A stretch of DNA of 35,457 nt from Halomarinibacterium sedimenti (GCF_019312585.1 NZ_JAHWDP010000008.1:1-35457), one strand, 5' to 3'. Counted from the stretch's first letter, positions 8,578 through 17,649 are shown. The notes: a model not told the origin generated them from the letters alone. Numbers and translations: made by a program.

Positions 8578-11196
8578 TTAAAATTGTTGCCCAATGATAA
8601 AGTGGGTTTCCCATCCATTTTTCTGATTTCCATTTAAAACAGGATCAAATCCATATCCGAAATCTATCCCCAAAAGACCAAAAGCAGGCATAAATATACG
8701 AATTCCTGCGCCAGCAGACCTTTTTAAATTAAAAGGATCGTAATTTCTAAAGCCGTCGTATGATCCACCACCTTCTGCAAATGCCAATACATAAATTGAA
8801 GCTAATTGCTTCAATGTGACTGGGTAACGTAACTCTAACGAAAATTTATTGTAAATGTTATCTCCATCGGTTGTTGAAAGTGATTGATTAGGATAACCGC
8901 GTAATTGAATTACTTCTCTTCCGTCCAAACTGAAAGAACCTAATCCGTCCCCTCCCACAAAAAATCTTTCAAACGGAGGAATTCCTCTATCATTATTATA
9001 CGCTCCTAAAAATCCAAACTCTGCTTTTGGGCGTAGTACCAAATCACCTACAATAGTAGAATACCAAGTGGCTTGAAACTTAACCTTATAATATTCTAAC
9101 CAGTTAAAACGAGTTTGATCTATTTCAGAACGTCGCTCTCTAGCATCCACCACTTCCGTTTCTGTAGAGGTGTTTGTATTAATAATGGTTTCTAATTCAC
9201 TTCGTTCGTCTGCCAAAGCACTATAATCAACGCCATTAAATAACGAATAGGGAACAGTAAGTTTTGCGCTTAAACTAAAATCTGATCCGCTTCTCGGGTA
9301 AATAGGGTTTGCAGAAGTACTGTTTCTTCCTATTCCTATGGTATATGCAAGGTTATTTGAAAATCCATCTCCAAAAGTGAAAAGTCCTGTGTTGTAATTT
9401 TTTAAGTTGTAATGCTGAAAACTTACGGCTTGAGATAACTGAAAATAATCGTCTGGCCACTTTAATCTTTTGGCAATACCTACAGAACCCCCAGTAATTA
9501 AAAAGCGTTGGTCCTTGTCTCTTTCACGCGCCACAAAATCATATCGATATTGGATGGTATGCGAAAAAGAGGTATTAAGCTGTACGGGTTTTTTACCTCC
9601 CAACCAAGGCTCGGTAACCGAAATACTATAGGTCTGATAGAAAGTACTGGCCTGTGCTCTTAACGATAATCGTTGTCCGTCTCCCATAGGGATAGGCTTA
9701 TATGCTTCTCCATTAAAGATGTTTCGAAGTGAGAAGTTATTAAAAGACAATCCAAGTGTTCCTACAAATCCACCTCCACCATAACCACCTTGTAATTCAA
9801 TCTGGCTTGAACCTTTTTCAACTACCGAATACTCCATATCTAAAGTACCGTTGTTGGCATCCACATTTTTGAAATTAGGAGATAATTGTTCTGGGTCAAA
9901 ATACCCTAATTGTCCCAATTCTCTTATGGTTCTAATAACGTTTCGCTTACTATATTTTTGACCAGGACGTGTTCTTAATTCTCTATAGATAACATGGTCA
10001 TTGGTTTTATCGTTTCCAATAACTGTAACATGGTCAAAATAGGCCAATTTTCCTTCCCTAATTCTAATTTCAAAATCAATGGTGTCGTTTCTAACTGCGA
10101 CTTCAACAGGATTAATTTGGGAGAATAAGTATCCTTCGTTTTGGTATAGGTTGGTAATATCTGCTGCGTCAGGCTCAGACTTATCTTCAATTCGTTCTTG
10201 AAGTAACGTTCCGTTGTAAGTGTCGCCTTTATTAATAGCCAAATATTGTTTTAATTGGCTATCTGTATACACACTATTTCCAATAAACCGAATATCACCA
10301 AAGTAGTATTTCTTACCCTCTTCAACTTTTAGTTTTAACGAAATATGTTTTTCGTCATTAACGATAAGAGTGTCACTTAATACCCGAGCATCACGGAAAC
10401 CATTTTCTTTATATTTCTGAATAAGGGTCGCTTTATCTTCTTCGTATCCAACATCGGTATATTTAGATTTTTTGAAAATTCGAATAGGATTTTTTTGCTT
10501 CACGTTTTTCATAAACTTCCGAAGCTTTTTATCCTTTATCTGCTCATTCCCTTCAAAAGTAATGGATTTCACTTTTACTCTTTTTCCTTTGTTAATAAGG
10601 ATTTTCATATCCTGTCCCGTTTCAACCCCAGTTGAATCTTTAATTGGGGTAGTGGAGACAATAACATTGGTATTAAAAAAGCCTTGATCTCGATACTTGT
10701 TTTTAATATAATTTTTGGTAGTAGTGATTAGGTTCTTGGTAATTTTTGTTCCGTTTACCAAGTTATTATCCTTTTTAATTTCTTTTGCTTTCCCTTTACG
10801 AACACCTTCTATAGTAACTTCATTTAACTTCGGAAGTTCTACAATGTATAGTTCAAGGTCAACCTCATCACCATCAATATTTGTCACGTAAAATGCGATA
10901 TCGCTAAAAAGGTTTTGTTCCCAAAGTTTTTTGGTAACATTACTTAGTTTCTCTCCTGGAATGTAAATTCTATCTCCAATTTTAAGTCCAGTAAAAGCAA
11001 TTACGGTATTCTCATTAAAGTTTTGAGCGCCAGTAACGGTAATGCTTTTAATGGAATAACGAGTTCCAGAATCTAGCTCTTTTTTTTGAGCCGAAGCCGA
11101 GATAGTAGTGAATACTGCCAAAAACAATAAGCAGTATAAGTGGTTGTAAAATCGTTTCAGTGTATTATGGTTCAAGTTGTTCGCTCGTCTTTCCAA
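8578..11196 (-). CDS. bamA: Outer-membrane protein assembly factor BamA
   Basis: 872 residues: signal peptide (ending FTTISASAQ), five POTRA-like domains (about 45-440; e.g. SITVTGAQNFNENTV, KSITFEGNEQIKDKKLRKFM), then an Omp85 barrel ending in Phe, the usual outer-membrane C-terminus. BamA inserts beta-barrel proteins into the outer membrane and is essential. No ATG is available: the start is TTG, either at 11196 (overlapping uppS by 32 bp, with purine-rich AGAAAGAAG just upstream) or at 11175 (overlap 11 bp). Both keep the signal peptide. The gene lies between uppS and the two ompH genes, a common flavobacterial order. Confidence 0.95.
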   Translation of the reverse strand: MERRANNLNHNTLKRFYNHLYCLLFLAVFTTISASAQKKELDSGTRYSIKSITVTGAQNFNENTVIAFTGLKIGDRIYIPGEKLSNVTKKLWEQNLFSDIAFYVTNIDGDEVDLELYIVELPKLNEVTIEGVRKGKAKEIKKDNNLVNGTKITKNLITTTKNYIKNKYRDQGFFNTNVIVSTTPIKDSTGVETGQDMKILINKGKRVKVKSITFEGNEQIKDKKLRKFMKNVKQKNPIRIFKKSKYTDVGYEEDKATLIQKYKENGFRDARVLSDTLIVNDEKHISLKLKVEEGKKYYFGDIRFIGNSVYTDSQLKQYLAINKGDTYNGTLLQERIEDKSEPDAADITNLYQNEGYLFSQINPVEVAVRNDTIDFEIRIREGKLAYFDHVTVIGNDKTNDHVIYRELRTRPGQKYSKRNVIRTIRELGQLGYFDPEQLSPNFKNVDANNGTLDMEYSVVEKGSSQIELQGGYGGGGFVGTLGLSFNNFSLRNIFNGEAYKPIPMGDGQRLSLRAQASTFYQTYSISVTEPWLGGKKPVQLNTSFSHTIQYRYDFVARERDKDQRFLITGGSVGIAKRLKWPDDYFQLSQAVSFQHYNLKNYNTGLFTFGDGFSNNLAYTIGIGRNSTSANPIYPRSGSDFSLSAKLTVPYSLFNGVDYSALADERSELETIINTNTSTETEVVDARERRSEIDQTRFNWLEYYKVKFQATWYSTIVGDLVLRPKAEFGFLGAYNNDRGIPPFERFFVGGDGLGSFSLDGREVIQLRGYPNQSLSTTDGDNIYNKFSLELRYPVTLKQLASIYVLAFAEGGGSYDGFRNYDPFNLKRSAGAGIRIFMPAFGLLGIDFGYGFDPVLNGNQKNGWETHFIIGQQF

Positions 11197-11908
11197 ATCT
11201 TCTTTCTCTTTTCTGATAATTTATAATCGCTTCAAAAAGATGGTCTTTTCTATAATCTGGCCAAAGGGTATCTGTAAAATACAATTCGGCATATGCTATT
11301 TGCCACAGTAAAAAATTACTTATTCGCAACTCACCGCTTGTTCTTATTAACAAATCTACATCTGGCAAGTCACGGGTGTAAAGATGATTATTTATTACTG
11401 ATTCATCAATACTCGACGGCGAAATTAGGTTATTTTTAACTTTGTCGCTAATCTCTTTAATAGTTTTTATAATTTCTTCCCTAGAGCCATAGCTTAAGGC
11501 TAGGGTAAGGGTCATGCGTGTGTTGGACTTGGTCTTTTCTATTACATCCAATAATTCTCTACGTGCTTTTTTAGGAAGCGCGTCTAGATTGCCTATTGCG
11601 TTAAGCTTTATTTGATTATCTAGAAGAGTTTTAATTTCACTTTTTAAGGATGAAACTAATAGCTTCATAAGTGTTTCTACTTCAATTTTTGGACGGTTCC
11701 AATTTTCGGTAGAAAAAGCGTATAAAGTTAAATAGGGAATAGGAAGTGCTGCACAAGCCTCAACAATTTCTCGAACGGCTTTTGTACCATTTTCATGGCC
11801 AAAAGTTCTAAATAACCCTTGTTTTTTTGCCCAACGACCATTTCCATCCATAATCACCGCGAGATGCTTTGGAAGCTTTTTTTTGTCTATTTGGGTAATT
11901 AAATCCAT
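11165..11908 (-). CDS. uppS: Isoprenyl transferase (undecaprenyl diphosphate synthase)
   Basis: A cis-prenyltransferase that condenses isopentenyl diphosphate units onto farnesyl diphosphate to make the C55 carrier for cell-wall polymers. 247 residues, standard length. The signature HLAVIMDGNGRWAKK carries catalytic Asp21; TLYAFSTENWNRP and DLLIRTSGELRISNFLLWQ, the conserved substrate-binding blocks, follow. Its ATG comes directly after the stop of the DUF6089 gene (TAA-ATG), and its end overlaps the start of bamA, so the three genes are probably translated as a unit. Confidence 0.96.
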   Translation of the reverse strand: MDLITQIDKKKLPKHLAVIMDGNGRWAKKQGLFRTFGHENGTKAVREIVEACAALPIPYLTLYAFSTENWNRPKIEVETLMKLLVSSLKSEIKTLLDNQIKLNAIGNLDALPKKARRELLDVIEKTKSNTRMTLTLALSYGSREEIIKTIKEISDKVKNNLISPSSIDESVINNHLYTRDLPDVDLLIRTSGELRISNFLLWQIAYAELYFTDTLWPDYRKDHLFEAIINYQKRERRFGKTSEQLEP

Positions 11909-12601
11909 TTAAAAATTACAGTAACAGGGTTTTCGTCCAAACATAACTGTTAATGAAACGCCAGTAAATACATACCAGTCATCGCTATTAATATTTCCAA
12001 ATTTAAGCGTTTCTTCGTCCGCAAGTCCCCCAGTGGGGTTACTTCCGTCTAGATTATCTGTAAAAGTATATCTCGCACCAATTTCAAATCCAATAACAAA
12101 CCGAGAACCAACAGTTGCTTTATAGCCAATTACCATGGGGATTGCAATTGAACCAGCATTATCATATTCTACAATTTGATCATTTCCTCTTTTGTAAAGC
12201 GCATTATATCCAAAATAGGTAAGTCCTGTGTAAAGATACGGTGTTCCCTCTGGATATCCTGAATGTATATTAAATTCCCAAAAGGTATATTCAAGTCCTA
12301 CGGAAGCTTCTAATATAGAATTGTTAAAGGAATATCCTCTTTGTTTTCTTCTTTCTTCACTTGACTCAGAATCATCTCCTTTTATTTCACCATACATTAT
12401 AGATCCCCTAAAAGAATGACGTGCACTGCGATTCCATTTAAATATTCCTCCAAAAACTAAGTTGTTTGGGGAGATATAATTGGTTTTTCCAATATCACCT
12501 ATATAATTGGTTCCTCCCAAAAACCCTCCAACCTCATAGGTTTGTGAATTTCCCAAAAAAATACAGCTTGTAATTAAAAAAATCGATAAAAAGTACCTCA
12601 T
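11909..12601 (-). CDS. DUF6089 family outer-membrane beta-barrel protein
   Basis: A 230-residue protein with a signal peptide (to ~residue 19, FLGNSQ) and amphipathic strands throughout: YEVGGFLGGTNYIGDIG, FGGIFKWN, SVGLEYTFWEF and GVSLTVMFG. This matches DUF6089 proteins, small barrels found almost always just upstream of uppS-bamA in Bacteroidota. Their function is unknown; the fixed position next to bamA suggests a part in envelope assembly, which is inference. The C-terminus KPCYCNF has two cysteines and a final Phe. It probably leads the uppS-bamA-ompH unit, since a -7 box lies just upstream. Confidence 0.82.
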   Translation of the reverse strand: MRYFLSIFLITSCIFLGNSQTYEVGGFLGGTNYIGDIGKTNYISPNNLVFGGIFKWNRSARHSFRGSIMYGEIKGDDSESSEERRKQRGYSFNNSILEASVGLEYTFWEFNIHSGYPEGTPYLYTGLTYFGYNALYKRGNDQIVEYDNAGSIAIPMVIGYKATVGSRFVIGFEIGARYTFTDNLDGSNPTGGLADEETLKFGNINSDDWYVFTGVSLTVMFGRKPCYCNF

Positions 12602-12617
12602 ATTCTCTAAAAGTTTG

Positions 12618-12625
12618 CAAATATA
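12618..12625 (-). promoter_or_regulatory. -7 box (TATATTTG) of the DUF6089-uppS-bamA operon
   Basis: An exact TAnnTTTG box on the minus strand, ending 17 bp before the DUF6089 ATG. No clear TTG is seen at the -33 position. Confidence 0.5.
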
Positions 12626-12700
12626 ACAATTAACTTTGCTTCACCATAGTTTCAGCAAATTAGTACAGTGTGTAAAACAAAATTTAAGAGGTTTTATTGT

Positions 12701-13585
12701 TTAATTACGCTTGTCTTCTCCCCAAAGTAATTTCTCTCTAAGGGTTTTAATAAATGAACTATTTTCCATTTGGACCATTTTTATGGTAAATGGAGCTTTT
12801 TTAATAGTAATATGCGTATCGTTGGTAAGGGTTGCAATCCTTGAGTCTAAAGAAACCAAATAGCTATCCTCTCTTCCCGAAACTTTTAAAGATAAAACAC
12901 TAGAGTCTGGTAATACTAAAGGCCTTGCGTTAAGATTATGCGGGGCAATAGGCGTAATAATAATACTTGAAGCTCCTGGATCCATAACAGGTCCACCACA
13001 ACTTAAAGAATATCCTGTCGAGCCCGTTGGAGTAGACACTATAAGGCCATCACTCCAATAGGAGGTAAGATATTCGTCATCTACCTTTGTGTCTACCTTT
13101 ATCATGGAGGTAGTATTCTTTCGGTTAACTGCAATTTCGTTTAAGGCAAAATTGAGGGGAGAAAGCTCTTTATTAGGTGGGGTAGTTTCGATGGTTAGGA
13201 GACTTCTTTCAGATATTTGATATTTCCCTTCCATTAAATTTTGAATGCTTTCAGTAATTTTTTCTTTCTGAATAGTTGCCAAAAACCCAAGTCGTCCTGT
13301 ATTAATTCCTATAATGGGAATGCCTAAATCCCTTACAAAAGTGACGGATTTTAATAAAGTTCCATCACCTCCAATGCTCAAAAAAAAATCGTAAGATGTA
13401 TCTAGTTTTTTGAAGGTTTCGATACTACTTACTGGAGTTGAAATTCCTTCGTGTTGCTCAATGATTTTCAAAAAACCTTCTTCAATAAAGACGTTTGCTC
13501 CATTTTTTTGGAGTACATCCAAAATAAGTTGAATATATTCTTCTGGATCTTTGTGATAGAATTGCCCGTAAATACCAATCTTCAT
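12701..13585 (-). CDS. nadK: NAD kinase
   Basis: Phosphorylates NAD to NADP. 294 residues, normal length. The NAD-kinase motifs are complete: GGDGT at 72-76 (Asp74 catalytic), GINTGRLGFL (93-102), NE at 149-150, and the Gly-rich DGLIVSTPTGSTGYSLSCGGP (from 179). The gene lies 3 bp behind the CBS-domain gene, so the two are co-transcribed; about 100 bp separates it from DUF6089, which has its own -7 box. Confidence 0.96.
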   Translation of the reverse strand: MKIGIYGQFYHKDPEEYIQLILDVLQKNGANVFIEEGFLKIIEQHEGISTPVSSIETFKKLDTSYDFFLSIGGDGTLLKSVTFVRDLGIPIIGINTGRLGFLATIQKEKITESIQNLMEGKYQISERSLLTIETTPPNKELSPLNFALNEIAVNRKNTTSMIKVDTKVDDEYLTSYWSDGLIVSTPTGSTGYSLSCGGPVMDPGASSIIITPIAPHNLNARPLVLPDSSVLSLKVSGREDSYLVSLDSRIATLTNDTHITIKKAPFTIKMVQMENSSFIKTLREKLLWGEDKRN

Positions 13586-13588
13586 TGC

Positions 13589-14245
13589 TTAGATATTTAG
13601 GTATTTGTTAAGGTAGTCTGAACGTTCTTTTAGCTCATCATTCATTTTATCTTCTTCGTGCTCTGAAACTACATTGTAACCATATCTTCTAAACGTTTGA
13701 GCGATGGAATTCATTCCAGAATGACCAATTTTTATGGTAGTTTGAGTAATGTCATTTTCAATATTAGAAATAAATGCACCAAGAACTTTTCCATCATTCG
13801 ATTCAACAATCTGGCAAATTTCACTAAAAGAATAATCGTGGCTTCCTTTTTCTACGACAATAATTCCTCCTGTTTCATTTAAAAAAGGGGTGTGATTGAA
13901 TAAATCCATAATGTCACTCAGTTCGTAATACCCAACATAGGATCCTTTTTCGTCTAAAACAGGCATTATATTAGAACCTTTTTGTGCAAAAGCCTCCAAA
14001 ATATCAAGCCAATTGGTAGTCACTCTCACAAAAAAAGGTTCTACTGCATAACGATAATCGTTTAATGTTTTATCACTATCAAAACAATGAGCGTCCGTTT
14101 CAGAAATACAACCTATAAAGATACCCTCTTCCGAAACAGGAATGTGTGAAAAGGTAAGCTGATTAAAAGCATTTTTTACTTGCCTTAGGGTATCGTTACT
14201 ATCGAAAGGCTTTAAATCGTTTATGATATAACTTTGTGTATCCAC
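13589..14245 (-). CDS. CBS-domain protein
   Basis: 218 residues with a GTG start. Two CBS motifs span about residues 1-115 (LKPFDSNDTLRQVKNAF, then FFVRVTTNWLDILEAFAQKGSNIMPVLDEKGSYVGYYELSDI). The C-terminal ~100 residues (GGIIVVEKGSHDYSFSEICQIVESNDGKVLGAFIS) look like an ACT-type regulatory fold. Such proteins usually sense adenine nucleotides. In flavobacteria this gene is regularly fused into the nadK transcription unit, and a role in tuning NADP synthesis or nucleotide status is plausible but unproven. It is divergent from pdxJ across 84 bp. Confidence 0.82.
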   Translation of the reverse strand: MDTQSYIINDLKPFDSNDTLRQVKNAFNQLTFSHIPVSEEGIFIGCISETDAHCFDSDKTLNDYRYAVEPFFVRVTTNWLDILEAFAQKGSNIMPVLDEKGSYVGYYELSDIMDLFNHTPFLNETGGIIVVEKGSHDYSFSEICQIVESNDGKVLGAFISNIENDITQTTIKIGHSGMNSIAQTFRRYGYNVVSEHEEDKMNDELKERSDYLNKYLNI

Positions 14246-14303
14246 TATTCAATTTTTATGCAAATTACTTAAAATAACCGTGCCAAAAGGGACTTCAAGT
14301 TTG

Positions 14304-14311
14304 TATTTTTG
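14304..14311 (+). promoter_or_regulatory. -7 box (TATTTTTG) of pdxJ
   Basis: An exact TAnnTTTG box ending 18 bp before the pdxJ ATG. The surrounding TTTGTATTTTTGTC is repeated base for base at 31276-31289. The -33 region lacks a clear TTG. Confidence 0.5.
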
Positions 14312-14329
14312 TCAAATATCTTTTAAAAA

Positions 14330-15043
14330 ATGACAAAATTAAGCGTTAATATTAATAAAATTGCCACACTACGCAATGCTCGGGGAGGAAATATGCCTAA
14401 TGTGGTGCAAGCTGCAAAAGATATTCAAAAATTTGGAGCCCAAGGAATTACCATTCATCCAAGACCTGATGAGCGTCATATAAAATACCAAGATGCATAC
14501 GATTTAAAATCAGTGGTTACCACCGAATATAATATTGAAGGAAACCCAATGGATGCATTTTTGGATATGGTTTTTAAAATTAAACCTACCCAAGTAACCT
14601 TAGTTCCAGATGCTGTGGATGCCATTACGTCCAATGCTGGCTGGGATACCATAAAACACGGAGGGTATTTAAAGGAAATTATTGCTGGTTGTAAAAAACA
14701 GGGTATTAGAACCTCCATTTTTGTAGATCCTAATATGGAAATGATAGAAGGAGCGGCTAACACTGGAACCGATAGAATTGAATTGTATACCGAAGCATTT
14801 GCCCATCAATATAGTTTAGGAAACAAAAAAGCCATTGAACCATATACACAATGTGCGATAAGAGCCCATGAACTTGGATTGGGAATTAATGCAGGACATG
14901 ATTTATCATTGGATAACATTCAGTTTTTTAAGGAAAATATTCCTAATTTATTGGAAGTTTCTATAGGGCATGCGCTCATTTGCGAAGCCCTTTATATGGG
15001 ATTAGAAAATGTGATCAAACAATATCTTCAAAAACTACAATAA
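14330..15043 (+). CDS. pdxJ: Pyridoxine 5'-phosphate synthase
   Basis: Condenses 1-deoxyxylulose 5-phosphate with 3-amino-2-oxopropyl phosphate to give pyridoxine 5'-phosphate, in vitamin B6 synthesis. 237 residues, the usual length. The TIM-barrel motifs are present: LSVNINKIATLRNARGG at the N-terminus, GITIHPRPDERHI, VTLVPD, and GINAGHDLSLDN near the end. The start is supported by a -7 box 18 bp upstream. The stop overlaps the start of the hydrolase gene by one base (TAATG). Confidence 0.96.
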   Translation: MTKLSVNINKIATLRNARGGNMPNVVQAAKDIQKFGAQGITIHPRPDERHIKYQDAYDLKSVVTTEYNIEGNPMDAFLDMVFKIKPTQVTLVPDAVDAITSNAGWDTIKHGGYLKEIIAGCKKQGIRTSIFVDPNMEMIEGAANTGTDRIELYTEAFAHQYSLGNKKAIEPYTQCAIRAHELGLGINAGHDLSLDNIQFFKENIPNLLEVSIGHALICEALYMGLENVIKQYLQKLQ

Positions 15044-15807
15044 TGCAATTGCACTCTCAAATAATTGGGGAAGGAACCCCATTTGTTATTCTTCATGGGT
15101 TTTTAGGTTCTGGGGATAATTGGAAAACACTGGGGAATGATTTTTCTGAAAAAGAGTATCAAGTTCATTTGGTAGACCAGCGCAATCACGGAAGAAGTTT
15201 CCATAGCGATGAGTTCACCTATAAATCCATGAGTGAAGACCTAAAGCATTACTGTGAGGAGCATCAATTGAAAGAAATTATTTTGCTAGGGCACTCTATG
15301 GGTGGAAAAACAGCCATGGAGTTTGCAACAACCTATCCCGAAAAAGTTTCAAAACTAATTGTGGCAGATATAGGCCCAAAATCCTATCCAGAACACCATC
15401 AAGATATTTTGAAGGCGTTATCGTCTTTAAATTTTGATGAAATAACCTCAAGAGGGGAAGCAGATGAGGTGCTTTCAAAGTACATTCCGCATTTTGGGAC
15501 GCGTCAATTTTTATTGAAAAACCTGTATTGGATAGAAAAAGGAAAGCTTGCACTGCGCATCAACCTTCCAGTCCTTATTAAAGAATACAACATAGTGGGT
15601 AATGCACTTGCAAATGATGCCACTTTTGAAAAAGAGACCCTTTTTGTAAAAGGTGAAAAATCGGGTTATATCCTTCCTATGGATGAAATTCTCATACACA
15701 AACATTTTCCAAAAGCTAAAATTGAAACCATTTCTAAGGCAGGACATTGGTTACATGCCGACAACCCGTCTCAATTTTATGATAAGATTATGGAATTTTT
15801 AAAATGA
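15043..15807 (+). CDS. Alpha/beta-hydrolase, YbfF-like esterase
   Basis: 254 residues from the ATG at 15043; an upstream in-frame start lies inside pdxJ and is rejected. The fold is clear: VILHGFLGSGDNW (oxyanion loop, about 15-27), DQRNHGRS, the nucleophile elbow GHSMGG with Ser85, VADIGP with Asp109 (YbfF-type acid position), and His235 in KAGHWLHADNP. The family hydrolyses small acyl or thio esters; the natural substrate is not known. The one-base overlap with pdxJ means coupled translation, but a B6 role is not implied. Confidence 0.85.
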   Translation: MQLHSQIIGEGTPFVILHGFLGSGDNWKTLGNDFSEKEYQVHLVDQRNHGRSFHSDEFTYKSMSEDLKHYCEEHQLKEIILLGHSMGGKTAMEFATTYPEKVSKLIVADIGPKSYPEHHQDILKALSSLNFDEITSRGEADEVLSKYIPHFGTRQFLLKNLYWIEKGKLALRINLPVLIKEYNIVGNALANDATFEKETLFVKGEKSGYILPMDEILIHKHFPKAKIETISKAGHWLHADNPSQFYDKIMEFLK

Positions 15808-15841
15808 TTTTTCGAAATTTAAGTCAACAAAACAAACAACT

Positions 15842-16186
15842 ATGCAAACGTTATTAAAAATATTACTTACCGCCGTTGCGGTTATGATTTTGGCTTATAT
15901 TCTTCCTGGAGTGGAAGTGGCAAGTTATTGGTCGGCAGTGATTGTAGCTGTGGTATTAGCCATTTTACGTCTTATAGTGAAGCCTATTTTAGTGTTTCTT
16001 ACTTTTCCAATAACCATTGTAACTTTAGGATTATTTCTATTGGTTATTAATGCTGCCATCATTTTAATGGCAGACTATTTTATCGATGGATTTGCCGTTC
16101 GAAACTTCTGGTGGGCGTTGGCGTTTAGTGTATTATTGTCCATTTTACAATCCATCCTATTCTCTATAGTAGAAAAGGATACATAA
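15842..16186 (+). CDS. Phage-holin-family (superfamily IV, DUF360) four-helix membrane protein
   Basis: 114 residues with four hydrophobic helices: about 4-22, 28-46, 51-79 and 89-108. The pattern LILAYILPGVEV, then RLIVKPILVFLTFPITIVTLGLFLLVINA, matches the widespread chromosomal family named after holins. No lysis or phage gene is nearby, so the phage name should not be taken as function. It lies 34 bp after the hydrolase and may be co-transcribed with it. Confidence 0.85.
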   Translation: MQTLLKILLTAVAVMILAYILPGVEVASYWSAVIVAVVLAILRLIVKPILVFLTFPITIVTLGLFLLVINAAIILMADYFIDGFAVRNFWWALAFSVLLSILQSILFSIVEKDT

Positions 16187-16212
16187 AGACGATAAATACA
16201 CTGGCTATTTGC

Positions 16213-16243
16213 TTGTTAGGTTCTAACAAATACACTACTTTTG
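16213..16243 (+). promoter_or_regulatory. Promoter of tig with an inverted repeat over the -33 box
   Basis: TTG (16213-16215), 20 bp, then the -7 box TACTTTTG (16236-16243), 23 bp before the tig ATG. A perfect inverted repeat, TTGTTAG-GTT-CTAACAA (16213-16229), covers the -33 element and the spacer, the position expected of an operator. Confidence 0.6.
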
Positions 16244-16266
16244 CACCCAATTTTTAAGGGATTTTC

Positions 16267-17589
16267 ATGAATATTACAAAGAAAGATATAGATAGCTTAA
16301 ATGCTGTACTTACGGTAGAAATTTCAAAAGATGACTACGCTGCAAACGTAGAAAAAGTACTTTCTAATTACCGTAAAAATGCAAACATACCGGGGTTCCG
16401 TAAGGGTCATATTCCAATGGGAATGGTTAAAAAACAGTTTGGTAAAGCAGTTTTAGTTGAAGAAGTAAACAAATTACTTCAAGACAAGCTAAACACCTAC
16501 TTAACAGAAGAAAAATTAGATATTTTAGGGAATCCACTTCCTAAAAACGATGCCGATATTAACTGGGATTCTGAAGATTTTTCTTTCGAATTTGAACTTG
16601 GATTAACTCCAGATTTTAAAGTTGACCTTCAAAAGAAAGCGACAACAAGCTATAAGGTTGTAGCCGATAAAAAAATGCTTGACAACCAAGTAAAAACCAT
16701 TCGAAAACAATATGGAAAACTGATTTCGAAAAAAGTAGTGGCAAAGGAAGACGAGATTACAGTAACGTTTACTTCTGAAGAAAAAGAGATTAACAATAAG
16801 GCAACCTTTTCTACCGATGTTATTAAAGGCAAAAAACAATTAGATAGCCTGCTTGGAGCCAAGGTTGGTGATGTAGTTACCCTAAAAACAAAAGGATTGT
16901 TTAATGATGACCATGACAATCAAAAATATTTAGGCGTTTCTCATGACGATGCTCATGGGTTGGATATTGAGGTTACATTGACTATTGAAGAGATTAATAC
17001 ACGCGAAATGGCGGAACTGAACCAAGAGTTGTTCGACAAGTTGTTTGGTGAAGGTGTGGTAACTTCAGAAAAAGAATTGAAGGAAAAGATTAAAGAAGAT
17101 GCCGAGCGTCAATTTATGCAGCAAAGTGATCAAAAATTGCTGAATGATGTGGTGGAAACATTAATTGAAACTACAAAATTTGACTTACCATCAGACTTCC
17201 TAAAGCGTTGGATAAAATCAACGGGCGAATCTAAACTTACCGAAGAAGAAGCAAAAGCTGAATATGAAAGAAGTGAAAAAGGATTGCGTTATCAATTAAT
17301 TGAAGGGAAATTACGCGAAGAAAATAAAAGTCTTCAAATTACATTTGAGGAGTTAAAAAGCTACGCAAATAATATGATTAAAGCACAAATGATGCAATTT
17401 GGTCAAATAAACCCTACAGATGAAGAAGTAGAAGGAATTACTGCTAGAATTATGAGTAATAAAGAAGAGGTAGAAAAATTAACAGAGCAGTTAAATACTA
17501 ATAAATTGCTTCAATTCTTTAAGGAAAATGCAAAACTGAAGACTAAGGAAGTTACGTACGAAGAATTCATAAAAGAAGCGTACGCTTAA
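16267..17589 (+). CDS. tig: Trigger factor, ribosome-bound chaperone
   Basis: 440 residues. The N-terminal domain carries the ribosome-docking loop GFRKGHIP at 43-50. A PPIase-like middle domain (about 150-250: EDEITVTFTSEEKEI, LLGAKVGDVVTL) and a helical C-terminal domain follow. The middle domain is diverged from the FKBP consensus, common in Bacteroidota, so isomerase activity is uncertain. Trigger factor binds nascent chains at the tunnel exit. The gene has its own promoter and is followed by a terminator-like hairpin, then clpP and clpX, the classic protein-quality group. Confidence 0.94.
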   Translation: MNITKKDIDSLNAVLTVEISKDDYAANVEKVLSNYRKNANIPGFRKGHIPMGMVKKQFGKAVLVEEVNKLLQDKLNTYLTEEKLDILGNPLPKNDADINWDSEDFSFEFELGLTPDFKVDLQKKATTSYKVVADKKMLDNQVKTIRKQYGKLISKKVVAKEDEITVTFTSEEKEINNKATFSTDVIKGKKQLDSLLGAKVGDVVTLKTKGLFNDDHDNQKYLGVSHDDAHGLDIEVTLTIEEINTREMAELNQELFDKLFGEGVVTSEKELKEKIKEDAERQFMQQSDQKLLNDVVETLIETTKFDLPSDFLKRWIKSTGESKLTEEEAKAEYERSEKGLRYQLIEGKLREENKSLQITFEELKSYANNMIKAQMMQFGQINPTDEEVEGITARIMSNKEEVEKLTEQLNTNKLLQFFKENAKLKTKEVTYEEFIKEAYA

Positions 17590-17614
17590 TTCAGCGAAAA
17601 AATAGGTATATTTA

Positions 17615-17649
17615 GGGCGTTGAATTCATCAAATTCAACGCTTTTTTTT
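17615..17649 (+). terminator. Terminator between tig and clpP
   Basis: A 10-bp perfect stem, GCGTTGAATT / AATTCAACGC (17617-17626, 17632-17641), then eight T. It ends about 24 bp before the clpP ATG, with no clear promoter in between, so it may attenuate read-through rather than fully stop it. Confidence 0.8.

Noticed and set aside
14980-15042. Longer start for the alpha/beta-hydrolase
   Set aside because: It would overlap pdxJ by 64 bp and add residues unlike the family; the ATG at 15043 gives the usual N-terminus and a one-base overlap.
15842-16186. Prophage remnant suggested by the holin-family name
   Set aside because: The gene is alone among housekeeping genes, with no lysis, capsid, integrase or att-like sequences.
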